Source: Chitinophaga sp. CF418
GTDB taxonomy: Bacteria; Bacteroidota; Bacteroidia; Chitinophagales; Chitinophagaceae
Length of the DNA stretch: 64,000 nt
NCBI RefSeq assembly: GCF_900142925.1
Contig: NZ_FRCN01000015.1
Span: forward strand, 62,001-126,000
Direction of reading: 5' to 3'
Shown here piece by piece: positions 53,728 to 62,020 of the stretch. The notes under the pieces were generated by a model. The model worked only from the letters and a program-made list of their open reading frames with translations. It ran no database searches and was not told the DNA's origin. The position numbers and the translations under genes are program-made. How positions within the stretch are numbered: the stretch's first letter is position 1; each line of letters starts with the position of its first letter.

Positions 53728-54653
53728 GCAGGAAAGTATTGATCACCGCAAAGGTGCACGATTATTTAATCAACAAACTGGAAGAAAAAGGATATGAAGT
53801 AAGCTACCGGCCTTCCATCGCGTATGATGAGGTAGTGGCAGCGATCCCTGAATTTATGGGAATGATCGTAACCACAAGGATAAAGGTAGATAAAGGGCTA
53901 ATAGACCGCGCCGGCCAGCTGCAATGGATCGGTAGGCTGGGAAGTGGTATGGAGCTGATTGACGTGCCTTATGCAGAGAGCAAGGGCATTCATTGCGCCA
54001 GCAGCCCTGAGGGGAATTGTGATGCAGTAGGAGAGCAGGCATTGGGCATGTTACTGAGCCTGATGAATAATATTCAGAAAAGCAACCTGGAGCTCAGGCA
54101 GGGCATCTGGGAACGGGATGGTAACCGTGGTTCTGAGCTGAACGGAAGGACAGTAGGCATCATTGGGTATGGTAATACCGGAGGCGCCTTTGCCCGCAAA
54201 TTAAGGGGTTTTGACGTGGAGATCCTGGCATATGATAAATACAAGACCGGTTTTAGTGACAAATATGTGCAGGAGGCAACGATGGACCAGCTGTTTGAAA
54301 GAGCAGATGTAGTAAGCGTACACCTGCCGCTCACTGCAGAAACGCATCACCTGGTGAATACAGCTTTTCTTCAGGCTTTTAAGAAACCTATATGGTTCAT
54401 TAATGCTGCCAGAGGAAAGATTGTAAACACAGATGATATCGTTAGCGCGCTCGAGGCAGGAACCATAAGCGGAGCCTGTCTGGATGTGCTGGAAAACGAA
54501 AAATTGTCTACTTACAGTCAGGCAGAAAAAGAACGGTTCGAAAAGCTTTTACATATGCCCAATGTGATCATAACTCCACATATCGCCGGTTATTCCCATG
54601 AGGCCAGTGTAAAAATGGCGAGGATCGTACTGGAAAAGTTGCATGTGATCTGA
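53724..54653 (+). CDS. D-2-hydroxyacid dehydrogenase (phosphoglycerate dehydrogenase-like)
   Basis: A 309-residue NAD-dependent dehydrogenase. The Rossmann motif is VGIIGYGNTGGAFA; the catalytic residues are Arg in INAARGKIV, Glu in DVLENEKL and His in TPHIAGYS. It lacks the ACT domain of classic SerA, so it is either a short phosphoglycerate dehydrogenase or another 2-hydroxyacid enzyme. Its ATG overlaps the rsmA stop (ATGA), so it depends on the rsmA transcript. Confidence 0.88.
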   Translation: MSRKVLITAKVHDYLINKLEEKGYEVSYRPSIAYDEVVAAIPEFMGMIVTTRIKVDKGLIDRAGQLQWIGRLGSGMELIDVPYAESKGIHCASSPEGNCDAVGEQALGMLLSLMNNIQKSNLELRQGIWERDGNRGSELNGRTVGIIGYGNTGGAFARKLRGFDVEILAYDKYKTGFSDKYVQEATMDQLFERADVVSVHLPLTAETHHLVNTAFLQAFKKPIWFINAARGKIVNTDDIVSALEAGTISGACLDVLENEKLSTYSQAEKERFEKLLHMPNVIITPHIAGYSHEASVKMARIVLEKLHVI

Positions 54654-54746
54654 TCGCTATTTTACATTTCAGCCTCTTCTATTATAAATACTGTAAATAT
54701 GACAATATTTATTGGGGGTATTTCAACAAGGTGATGTAAAAAATAT

Positions 54747-54754
54747 TATATTTG
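54747..54754 (+). promoter_or_regulatory. -7 box of greA
   Basis: TATATTTG matches TAnnTTTG; the transcript would have a leader of about 70 bases containing the hairpin at 54771-54798. Confidence 0.45.
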
Positions 54755-54770
54755 CGGTATACCAATCTTA

Positions 54771-54807
54771 CAACGCTTCTGTGCAAACGGGGGCGTTGAT
54801 TTTTTTT
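54771..54807 (+). terminator. Terminator-like hairpin in the greA leader
   Basis: Stem CAACGC (54771-54776) with GCGTTG (54793-54798), a 16-base loop with G-run, followed by a run of eight Ts. It lies between the promoter and the ATG, so it may stop part of the transcripts (attenuation). Confidence 0.55.
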
Positions 54808-54829
54808 CTTTATTCTAAAACATAACGTT

Positions 54830-55303
54830 ATGTCTGGTATAAACTACGTTACCAAAGAGACCCTGGACCAGATGCGGGAAGAGCTCAACTACCTCAAGAC
54901 TAAAGGTCGGGCGGAGATTGCCAGAGCCATTGCAGAAGCGCGGGAAAAAGGTGACCTCAAAGAAAATGCTGAGTATGATGCAGCCAAGGAAGCGCAGGGA
55001 ATGCACGAAGCAAGACTTGCCTCACTGGAGAGTGCGATTGCAACCGCAAGAGTAGTGGAAGCTGATTCCATTGATACCTCTAAAGTATCCATATTGTGTA
55101 AAGTAACTATTACAAATATGGCTAATAAGAAGACAGTTACCTATCAGCTGGTTTCCGAGAAGGAAGCTGATCTGAAACTGAACAAAATCTCTGTGACTTC
55201 TCCTATCGGGAAAGGCCTGTTAGGCAAGGCCGTAGGCGAGATCGCAGATGTACAGGCCCCGAATGGTAGTATGAAGTTTAAGGTTGAGAATATTACAGTA
55301 TAA
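54830..55303 (+). CDS. greA: Transcription elongation factor GreA
   Basis: Rescues backtracked RNA polymerase by stimulating cleavage of the nascent RNA. The 157-residue protein has the N-terminal coiled coil (about 1-75, with the acidic tip DLKENAEYDAAKE that reaches the active site) and a C-terminal FKBP-like domain (about 80-157) with SPIGKGLLGKAVGE. A leader hairpin may control it. A terminator follows. Confidence 0.96.
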   Translation: MSGINYVTKETLDQMREELNYLKTKGRAEIARAIAEAREKGDLKENAEYDAAKEAQGMHEARLASLESAIATARVVEADSIDTSKVSILCKVTITNMANKKTVTYQLVSEKEADLKLNKISVTSPIGKGLLGKAVGEIADVQAPNGSMKFKVENITV

Positions 55304-55326
55304 AGGTATAAGATCATTATAATCAG

Positions 55327-55364
55327 AAGCCCGCCTTTGTTCAACAGGGGCGGGCTTTTTTTTT
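55327..55364 (+). terminator. Terminator after greA
   Basis: Stem AAGCCCGCC (55327-55335) with GGCGGGCTT (55349-55357), then a long T-run. Confidence 0.9.
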
Positions 55365-55394
55365 ATACCTTTATGTCCATTAAAAATGAGGACC

Positions 55395-55790
55395 ATGACT
55401 GTTTTTACAAAGATCATCAAAGGAGAGATCCCCAGTTATAAGATAGCCGAAAATGAAAGCTTCTATGCCTTCCTGGATATTTTCCCTTTAGTGAAAGGCC
55501 ATACCCTGATCGTACCTAAAGTAGAGATAGACAAGTTTTTTGATGTGACGGATGATCTGTTGGGAGAGTGGTTATTGTTTGCAAAGCCTATTGCAGAGTC
55601 CTTAGAGCGTCATTTCCCCTGCAATCGTGTAGGTGTAAGCGTTGTCGGCTTAGAGGTACCACATGCGCATATGCATCTGATACCTATCAATACGGCGGAT
55701 GACATGAACTTTTCACGTCCCAAGCTGAAGTTGTCGGAAGAAGAATTCAAGGCAATACAGCAGCAGATTACAGCTGACCTGGGACGTTGA
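55395..55790 (+). CDS. HIT family nucleotide hydrolase/transferase
   Basis: A 131-residue histidine-triad protein, cutting phosphoramidates or dinucleoside phosphates. The opening TVFTKIIKGEIPSYKI and the triad HAHMHLIP are plain. I use ATG 55395 because GAGG lies a few bases before it; ATG 55386 would add three residues. Its 3' end overlaps the 3' end of the convergent response regulator gene by 23 bases. Confidence 0.92.
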   Translation: MTVFTKIIKGEIPSYKIAENESFYAFLDIFPLVKGHTLIVPKVEIDKFFDVTDDLLGEWLLFAKPIAESLERHFPCNRVGVSVVGLEVPHAHMHLIPINTADDMNFSRPKLKLSEEEFKAIQQQITADLGR

Positions 55791-56472
55791 ATCGGAAACC
55801 TACTCCATGGAGGGTTTCCAGTTTGATGGAGGGGTCTGACCGGAAATGTTTTCTGAGCTTGGTAATGAATACGTCCATGCTGCGGCCAAGGAAATAGTCA
55901 TCTTTGCCCCATACGTGAAATAATATTTCCTCCCTTTTCAGGGTCTTATTGGCATTATCGCAGAGATATTTCAGAAGGTCGGCCTCTTTTTGGGTAAGAG
56001 TGCTGGAAACTTCTCCGTTCTTTTCACGGAGTATGAGGTCATTATAGTCAAAGGTCAGTTTACCAATACTATATTGGGTACGCTTTTCCGCTGAGCTGTT
56101 AGCAGTTTTACTCCTTTTCAGGAATACTTCAATGCGCAGCAGGAGTTCCTGCATACTAAAAGGCTTGGTAATATAGTCGTCTGCGCCGGTTTTGAAGCCC
56201 TTGATCTTATCCTCATCCAGCGCTTTCGAGGTCAGAAAGAGTATGGGAATGAAGTCATTTTTTCTACGGATCTGTTCTGCCAGTGTAAAGCCATCTTTTT
56301 TTGGCATAACAACATCCAGTAAACATATGTCAAAGGTCCGTGACTGGAACTGTTCCCAGGCCATTTGTCCGTCTGTGCTATGTACCACATCGTAGCCCGC
56401 TTCTTCTAATCGTTTCTTTGTTACCGCACCAACATTTTGATCATCTTCCACCAATAGGATTCTTGCTTTCAT
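55768..56472 (-). CDS. Orphan response regulator, OmpR family (RprY-like)
   Basis: A 234-residue regulator with phosphoacceptor D53 in CLLDVVMP, Lys in DDYITKP, and a winged helix ending GRSMDVFITKLRKHF and HGVGFRFNV. It resembles the RprY group of Bacteroidota and is clearly paralogous to the regulator at 59133-59834 (shared FDICLLD and GRSMDV wording). No histidine kinase is adjacent. It is convergent with and overlaps the HIT gene. Confidence 0.9.
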   Translation of the reverse strand: MKARILLVEDDQNVGAVTKKRLEEAGYDVVHSTDGQMAWEQFQSRTFDICLLDVVMPKKDGFTLAEQIRRKNDFIPILFLTSKALDEDKIKGFKTGADDYITKPFSMQELLLRIEVFLKRSKTANSSAEKRTQYSIGKLTFDYNDLILREKNGEVSSTLTQKEADLLKYLCDNANKTLKREEILFHVWGKDDYFLGRSMDVFITKLRKHFRSDPSIKLETLHGVGFRFNVPGQL

Positions 56473-56628
56473 AGCTTGTGATGCTGATTATAAATACCAT
56501 AATTCATGGTGTAAAGCCCCAATTACCGTCTGGGAGCGTTTATGAAGATTTTAATTCAAAGTAAATACAATTTATCAACTTCTGGAAAAACGTCAGCCTT
56601 AAACCTGGAATTATCTGTCATGCAATGA

Positions 56629-57189
56629 TTATTCTGCTATTCTTTCGGGGTTCTGTTGAAGGAACTGTTCCCAGCCCTTGGCTTTGCGTGTATCCGGTAA
56701 GACGCTGGACTCCTGGAAGAAATGACACACCGCAACAGCGAGAGCATCTGTAGCATCCAGAAATTCAGGTCGCTCTTTGAAATGTAGTATTCTTTGTAAC
56801 ATCTGCCAAATCTGCTCTTTGTCTGCGTTACCATTGCCGGTAACGGACTGTTTTACTTTTTTGGGAGAGTACTCGGTGACAGGCACTCCTGCCTGCATTG
56901 CAGTGGCAATAGCTACGCCTTGAGCACGGCCCAGCTTTAACATACTTTGCACATTCTTACCAAAGAAGGGGGCTTCAATTGCGCAGGAATTCGGTTTGTG
57001 CACTCGTATCAATTCATTTACACGGGCGTGTATCAGTTGTAGCCTTTCGTAGTGGTCTTTATGACGGGACAGCTTCAGCACATCCATTTCCAGCAGGCTG
57101 GCTTTAGATCCTTCCACCAATATCAGTCCGTAACCCATCACAAGTGTACCGGGGTCAATGCCCAGAATTATTTTTGACTTGTTTGCCAA
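56629..57189 (-). CDS. ruvC: Crossover junction endodeoxyribonuclease RuvC
   Basis: Resolves Holliday junctions by paired nicking. With the start placed at TTG 57189 it reads MANKSKIILGIDPGT and has 186 residues (E. coli 173). The catalytic acidic residues are D12 in GIDPGT, Glu in AIEAPFF, and the Asp pair in LDATDALAVAVCH. A longer frame from ATG 57249 is unlikely, because a -7 box for this gene (57226-57233) lies within it. ruvB lies 7 kb away on the same strand. Confidence 0.93.
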   Translation of the reverse strand: MANKSKIILGIDPGTLVMGYGLILVEGSKASLLEMDVLKLSRHKDHYERLQLIHARVNELIRVHKPNSCAIEAPFFGKNVQSMLKLGRAQGVAIATAMQAGVPVTEYSPKKVKQSVTGNGNADKEQIWQMLQRILHFKERPEFLDATDALAVAVCHFFQESSVLPDTRKAKGWEQFLQQNPERIAE

Positions 57190-57205
57190 CCACAGTTTAT
57201 TTTTG
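57173..57205 (+). promoter_or_regulatory. Promoter of the flippase-like gene
   Basis: TTTG at 57173-57176, a 21-base spacer, TATTTTTG at 57198-57205. Predicted start of transcription is near 57210. Confidence 0.5.
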
Positions 57206-57225
57206 CCAAAATCTTGATGTCTGAA

Positions 57226-57233
57226 CAAAAATA
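57226..57233 (-). promoter_or_regulatory. -7 box of ruvC
   Basis: TATTTTTG on the minus strand; transcription would begin near 57221, so the two divergent transcripts overlap by about ten bases at their 5' ends. Confidence 0.5.
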
Positions 57234-57265
57234 CCAAAATAATTCTCAATTACCTGCTGGGAGCA

Positions 57266-58213
57266 GTGCTTTTTACCTGGTTAGCCTATTCTATCTATAC
57301 ACAATTGCTACATCGTCCTAATCTGAAGGCATCTTTGTGGCAAATGTTAAATACCCTGGAAACCAGGGGTGGCGTGGCTTTGCTGGTGGTGGTGGCTGGC
57401 ATGTTCCTGAACTGGGGCCTGGAAGCCCGTAAATGGCAGTTGCTGGTCAAGCCGTTACAACATATATCCTTCCCACGGGCGTTCAGCGCGGTGCTCTCGG
57501 GGGTGTCCTTTTCCATTAATACCCCTAACCGTATCGGAGAGTACGGCGGTAGAGTACTGTACCTCAGGAATAACAGAAGTAAGCTGAAAGCTATTGCCGC
57601 CACTATGGTAGGTAGCTTTAGCCAGCTTATCGTCACTATTATCTTTGGGTTAACTGGCCTGTGCTACTACATCAACAAATTCCCGCTGGTAAAGGGAAAC
57701 GGCTATTTTGCCCCCCATTTTTGGGAGAAAATCCTGTTAGGATTGCTAATAGTTATTTGCGCCTTGGTCATATTGTTATATTTTCGGTTGCAGATCATCC
57801 TGGCGATATTTGAAAAGATCCCATTGTTGAGAAAAGCCCGGGTATTTGTCCAGATCATTGTTCGTTACTCAGCCGGCGACCTTGAGCATCTACTGCTGCT
57901 TTCCGCCATTAGATACATTGTCTTCTCGGCACAGTATTTGATTTTGCTTGACACATTGGGCGTGGAGATGATTTGGTGGCAAGGTTTTTTGATGAATGCT
58001 GTTGTTTATCTTGTAATGGCCCTGGTACCTACTATCGCTATTGCGGAACTTGGACTCAGAGGAAAAGTCAGCCTGTACTTTATGGGATTACTGAGTGCCA
58101 ATGGTCCCGGAATTATCGCAGCCACTGTATGCATCTGGTTTATCAACCTGGTTTTGCCAGCCATTCTGGGAAGTGTGTTGTTGCTGGGAATAAAGATTTT
58201 TAAGGAAAAATAG
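57266..58213 (+). CDS. Lysylphosphatidylglycerol synthase TM region-like (flippase-domain) membrane protein
   Basis: A polytopic membrane protein of the PF03706/UPF0104 type, 315 residues from GTG 57266, about eight helices. The family stretch SINTPNRIGEYGGRVLYLRN is present. Only the transmembrane part is here, without the catalytic aminoacyl-transfer domain, so it may act as a flippase or transporter. The start is doubtful: the frame is open upstream to a CTG at 57221 and would add NKNTKIILNYLLGAV, which looks like a native beginning, whereas the only ATG at the promoter (57217) is in another frame. Confidence 0.8.
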   Translation: MLFTWLAYSIYTQLLHRPNLKASLWQMLNTLETRGGVALLVVVAGMFLNWGLEARKWQLLVKPLQHISFPRAFSAVLSGVSFSINTPNRIGEYGGRVLYLRNNRSKLKAIAATMVGSFSQLIVTIIFGLTGLCYYINKFPLVKGNGYFAPHFWEKILLGLLIVICALVILLYFRLQIILAIFEKIPLLRKARVFVQIIVRYSAGDLEHLLLLSAIRYIVFSAQYLILLDTLGVEMIWWQGFLMNAVVYLVMALVPTIAIAELGLRGKVSLYFMGLLSANGPGIIAATVCIWFINLVLPAILGSVLLLGIKIFKEK

Positions 58214-58222
58214 CTTTCATCA

Positions 58223-59011
58223 ATGAGGTGTCTTCTACTGATTATCATTAGTCTGGCCGCTATCCGCCCCGCAATTGCACAGAACGAATTCTGCGGAATT
58301 ACCAATACCAGCTTCAGAGCCGGGGAAAGTATCACATTCAAAGTTTATTATAACCTCGGTAAGCTCTTTATTGGCGCCGGCGAAGCTGTGTTTAACTGCC
58401 AGCTGGAAAAATTAAACGGAAAAGACGTCTATCACGTAACAGGTGATGGTAAAACGTTCCGTACCTATGACTGGTTCTTCAAAGTAAGGGATAAGTACGA
58501 AAGTTATATTGATACTACCACGCTGTTGCCTCAACGCTTCATCAGGAACGTAGATGAAGGTGGCTATAAGATATATGCCAACGTTACCTTCGATCACACG
58601 CATAATACCGCTATCAGTGACAAATCTACCATTAAAACCCCCACCTGTGTGCAGGATGTGATCAGTGCTATCTATTATGCAAGGAATATCAATTTCGATA
58701 AATATAAACCAGGAGACAAAATCCCCTTTGACATGTATCTGGATGATAAGATCTACAATATCTATATCCGTTATATAGGCAAAGAGACTGTTGAAACCAA
58801 GTTTGGCAAGTTCCGCGCTATCAAGTTCGCGCCATTGCTTATTCAGGGGACCATGTTCGAGGGAGGCGAAAAAATGACAGTATGGGTAAGTGATGACGCC
58901 AACAAAGTACCCCTGCGTGTTGACAGTCCTATCTCTGTTGGCAGCATAAAGGTCGATATGGTGGCTTATAAGAACCTGCGTTATAACTTTACTTCCCTGA
59001 TCAGTAAATAA
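58223..59011 (+). CDS. Exported DUF3108 protein
   Basis: A 262-residue protein with signal peptide CLLLIIISLAAIRPAIAQ and a DUF3108-type beta-rich body (FKVYYNLGKLFIGAGEAVFNC, GKTFRTYDWFFKVRDKYESYID, KTPTCVQDVISAIYYARNI). Family function is unknown; it may be an outer-membrane-facing or lipid-binding protein. It starts 9 bases after the flippase-like gene and is probably co-transcribed with it. Confidence 0.85.
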   Translation: MRCLLLIIISLAAIRPAIAQNEFCGITNTSFRAGESITFKVYYNLGKLFIGAGEAVFNCQLEKLNGKDVYHVTGDGKTFRTYDWFFKVRDKYESYIDTTTLLPQRFIRNVDEGGYKIYANVTFDHTHNTAISDKSTIKTPTCVQDVISAIYYARNINFDKYKPGDKIPFDMYLDDKIYNIYIRYIGKETVETKFGKFRAIKFAPLLIQGTMFEGGEKMTVWVSDDANKVPLRVDSPISVGSIKVDMVAYKNLRYNFTSLISK

Positions 59012-59037
59012 CCCAGGGACAGACACCTTCATACCCC

Positions 59038-59055
59038 TTTTTACCTAATTTTAAC
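59038..59055. promoter_or_regulatory. Pair of 7-bp repeats 11 bp apart upstream of an orphan regulator gene
   Basis: TTTTTAC (59038-59044) and TTTTAAC (59049-59055), start-to-start 11 bases, ending 23 bases before the -33 element. Same spacing and wording as the larger array at 62021-62090. Confidence 0.45.
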
Positions 59056-59078
59056 TTTCTGTATGCAAGGGCCTGGCA

Positions 59079-59107
59079 TTGGCACACTGTAATAATACCT
59101 ATATTTG
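59079..59107 (+). promoter_or_regulatory. Promoter of the 59133 regulator gene
   Basis: TTG at 59079-59081, an 18-base spacer, TATATTTG at 59100-59107; ATG 26 bases later. Confidence 0.55.
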
Positions 59108-59132
59108 TTTGCACATTAATACTTTATTGAAT

Positions 59133-59834
59133 ATGGAAGAACGTAAACCAAAAATATTGCTGGCGGAAGACGATACCAACCTGGGGATGGTATTGAAGAA
59201 TTATCTTGAACTGAATGACTATGATGTAGAGCTGTGTCGCGACGGTATACTTGCATTGGCTGCTTTCAGACGCGAGAAATTTGATATCTGCCTGCTGGAC
59301 ATCATGATGCCCAATATGGATGGTTTTAAGCTGGCAGAGGAGATCCGTGATGTGGATCCTGACATCCCGCTGTTCTTCCTATCGGCCAAAACAATGAAGG
59401 AAGATGTGATCCATGGTTATAAACTGGGAGCTGATGACTATATCGCCAAACCTTTTGACAGCGAATTGTTGTTGCTGAAAATAAAGGCCATCCTGAAACG
59501 TAACCAGGAGCTCAACAATAAAGAGGAGGAACAGCATGAATTCAGGATCGGACGTTATGCGTTCAACGCCCGCCTGCGTACCCTGACAAGGGACGGCGAT
59601 TCTCATACACTGTCTCCTAAAGAGAACGAATTGCTGCGTATGCTGTGCGAGCATAAGAATGACCTGCTGCCAAGAGAACTGGCGCTGAAGAAGATCTGGG
59701 GCAGTGATACCTATTTCAATGGACGCAGCATGGACGTTTATATCGCAAAACTCCGTAAATACCTGAAAGAAGATCCGGATATCGAGATTGTCAATATCCA
59801 TGGTAACGGCTTCCGCCTGGTAGTAAAGGACTGA
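59133..59834 (+). CDS. Orphan response regulator, OmpR family (RprY-like)
   Basis: A 233-residue regulator with phosphoacceptor D56 in CLLDIMMP, Lys in DDYIAKP, and a winged helix ending GRSMDVYIAKLRKYL and HGNGFRLVV. It is the paralogue of the regulator at 55768-56472. ATG 59133 is used because the promoter rules out the upstream in-frame codon at 59079. It is followed by a second regulator gene with its own kinase, not by a kinase of its own. Confidence 0.92.
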   Translation: MEERKPKILLAEDDTNLGMVLKNYLELNDYDVELCRDGILALAAFRREKFDICLLDIMMPNMDGFKLAEEIRDVDPDIPLFFLSAKTMKEDVIHGYKLGADDYIAKPFDSELLLLKIKAILKRNQELNNKEEEQHEFRIGRYAFNARLRTLTRDGDSHTLSPKENELLRMLCEHKNDLLPRELALKKIWGSDTYFNGRSMDVYIAKLRKYLKEDPDIEIVNIHGNGFRLVVKD

Positions 59835-59935
59835 TCATATTAAGATAGTTATTGGGAGAGCTCCCGGTGAAGAGACCTGACCGTTTTGGCCTCCGCCTGG
59901 AGCTTTCTGTTTGTGGCAAATCATATCAGAGATGT

Positions 59936-60640
59936 ATGAAACTTTTACTTATTGAAGATGAACCATCAGTAGTATCGTTCATACACCGTTATCTTACAGA
60001 AGCGGGGTACGACGTAAGCGTGGCGATGGACGGCCATTCTGGTCTGCAGATGGCCACTGAACATAGTTTTCAGCTGATCATCCTGGATGTGATGTTGCCC
60101 GGTATGAACGGAATAGCCATTTGTAAAGCACTGCGCAAACAGAACGATGCAACTCCCATCCTGATGCTTACAGCCCTGGGTTCTACCGAGAACGTAGTGG
60201 CCGGTCTGGACAGCGGCGCTGATGACTATCTTGTTAAGCCTTTCAAACAGGCAGAGTTACTGGCGCGCATACGCTCCTTGTTGCGCCGTAATCCTGATAG
60301 TGTTGCTAATACCACGACTAACGTTAATCATAATGCCAATGTGCTGAAGGTAGCCGATCTTGAACTGGATCTGAATACTAAAAGCGCCAGCCGTTACGGC
60401 GAAAACATTGTGCTGACCGCTACTGAATACAGACTACTGGAATATATGATGAGAAACCCCCGCCGTGTGCTTTCCAGGATGGAAATACTGGAAAATGTAT
60501 GGGGTATTGATTTTAATATGAACACCAAAGTAGTGGACGTTTATGTTAATTATCTGCGGAAGAAAGTAAACCGTAAAGAGCAGCCTGCCCTGATCCAGAC
60601 CGTAGTGGGAATGGGATATATGCTGAAAGAAGAAGAATGA
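59936..60640 (+). CDS. Response regulator, OmpR family
   Basis: A 234-residue regulator of a classic receiver plus winged-helix type: D51 in LIILDVMLP, Lys in DDYLVKP, wing ending VVDVYVNYLRKKV and VVGMGYML. An Asn-rich linker (NTTTNVNHNAN) joins the domains. The start at ATG 59936 begins MKLLLIEDE; a longer frame from 59852 is not supported. It overlaps the kinase gene by four bases (ATGA), making a cognate pair. Confidence 0.93.
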   Translation: MKLLLIEDEPSVVSFIHRYLTEAGYDVSVAMDGHSGLQMATEHSFQLIILDVMLPGMNGIAICKALRKQNDATPILMLTALGSTENVVAGLDSGADDYLVKPFKQAELLARIRSLLRRNPDSVANTTTNVNHNANVLKVADLELDLNTKSASRYGENIVLTATEYRLLEYMMRNPRRVLSRMEILENVWGIDFNMNTKVVDVYVNYLRKKVNRKEQPALIQTVVGMGYMLKEEE

Positions 60641-62010
60641 CCATACGTAATAAGATATTAGGTTTATTCATAGCGCTCACCGTCTCCATTATCCTGATGA
60701 TGGCGGCTTTCGCTTATTTTCTAGTCAGTCGCCAGTCTTTCGATGACTTCTATAAACGGCTGGAGATACGGGCATATATTGCCGCCAGGGCCAGGCTGAC
60801 GCAGGATAAAGACAATAGTGCTGCTTATGCCGAGATCCGGAACGAGCACCTGGAACGTCTTCCGCACGAAAAAGAATATTTCATAAGAATAGATACCACC
60901 GCCAGTCCTGCTCCGGCTCCCAGTCTTAAGCCTTTGCGTCAAAATTTCTATGATAGGGTAAAGACAGAAGGGAAGGCTACTTACCGCTACAGAGATACTT
61001 TTTACCAGGGCGTATTGTTCGAGAATGAAGCCGGTAAATATATCGTGATCGTTTCAGCCAGTAATGTATATGGTCAGCAGTTTATGACCGAACTGAGAAG
61101 GACCCTTATAATCTGCATGGCCATTGCCGCCGTAGTAGTAGTAACTGCAGGGCTTTTCTTTTCCCGCTATATCCTGCAGCCCGTTCGCCAGATCACTTCC
61201 CGCGTAAAAGACATCCGGGCGCATAACCTGCACCTGCGGCTGGACACACCTACCAGCAAAGATGAAATGACGGAACTGGCCCAGACTTTCAACAACATGC
61301 TGGACCGCCTGGAAACGGCTTTTGAAACACAGAACAACTTTGTAAGTAATGCTTCTCATGAGCTGGGCACTCCGCTGACAGCCATCATCGGAGAGGCTGA
61401 ACTGGCCCTGAATAAACAACGCAATGACGAACAGTACCGGCAATCATTATCAGTAATACTGAAAGAAGCAGAAAGACTGGAGCATATTACCAAAAGTCTG
61501 CTAAGCCTTGCCCAGACAGGTTTTGATGGAAAGAGACAACAGCTGGAGAAGATACGAACAGATGAACTGATCTTTACCGTAAAGGAAACAATAGACCGTA
61601 TCAACCCGGCAAACAAGGTAGCGATCGATTATACCATGCTGCCGGAAGAAGAAGATAAACTCGTCATATTGGGGAATGCGCAGCTCCTGCAACTGGCATT
61701 AAGTAACATTGTTCAGAATGCCTGTAAATACTCTGATAATCGCCCTGCATCTGTAGCACTGGCGGCTACAGACAAGAACAATATCATTATTATCAAAGAC
61801 AATGGTATAGGTATTCCCGTCCAGGATATGCCTTTTATTTACGATCCTTTTTACCGTGCTTCCAATACCGGCGGATATAAGGGCTATGGTATCGGTCTGC
61901 CGCTGGCGCGTAATATTATCCGTCTGCATGGCGGCAATATCATCGTCAATAGTAAAGAGAACCAGGGAACCGAGATCCGGATTATATTGCCAACATATAT
62001 GCGCTCGTAG
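60637..62010 (+). CDS. Sensor histidine kinase with HAMP domain
   Basis: A 457-residue membrane kinase partnered with the regulator just upstream. First helix at about 8-30, extracytoplasmic sensor of about 115 residues, second helix at about 150-175, HAMP to about 225, HisKA with H241 in NASHELGTP (Gly where Arg is usual), and HATPase with NIVQNACKYSDN, DNGIGIP, YDPFYRAS and YGIGLPLA. The signal is unknown. Confidence 0.93.
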   Translation: MTIRNKILGLFIALTVSIILMMAAFAYFLVSRQSFDDFYKRLEIRAYIAARARLTQDKDNSAAYAEIRNEHLERLPHEKEYFIRIDTTASPAPAPSLKPLRQNFYDRVKTEGKATYRYRDTFYQGVLFENEAGKYIVIVSASNVYGQQFMTELRRTLIICMAIAAVVVVTAGLFFSRYILQPVRQITSRVKDIRAHNLHLRLDTPTSKDEMTELAQTFNNMLDRLETAFETQNNFVSNASHELGTPLTAIIGEAELALNKQRNDEQYRQSLSVILKEAERLEHITKSLLSLAQTGFDGKRQQLEKIRTDELIFTVKETIDRINPANKVAIDYTMLPEEEDKLVILGNAQLLQLALSNIVQNACKYSDNRPASVALAATDKNNIIIIKDNGIGIPVQDMPFIYDPFYRASNTGGYKGYGIGLPLARNIIRLHGGNIIVNSKENQGTEIRIILPTYMRS

Positions 62011-62020
62011 TAATATTCCA

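Noticed and set aside
57190..57249. ATG-initiated longer RuvC
   Set aside because: The ruvC -7 box lies inside it, and family members start at the residues following the TTG at 57189.
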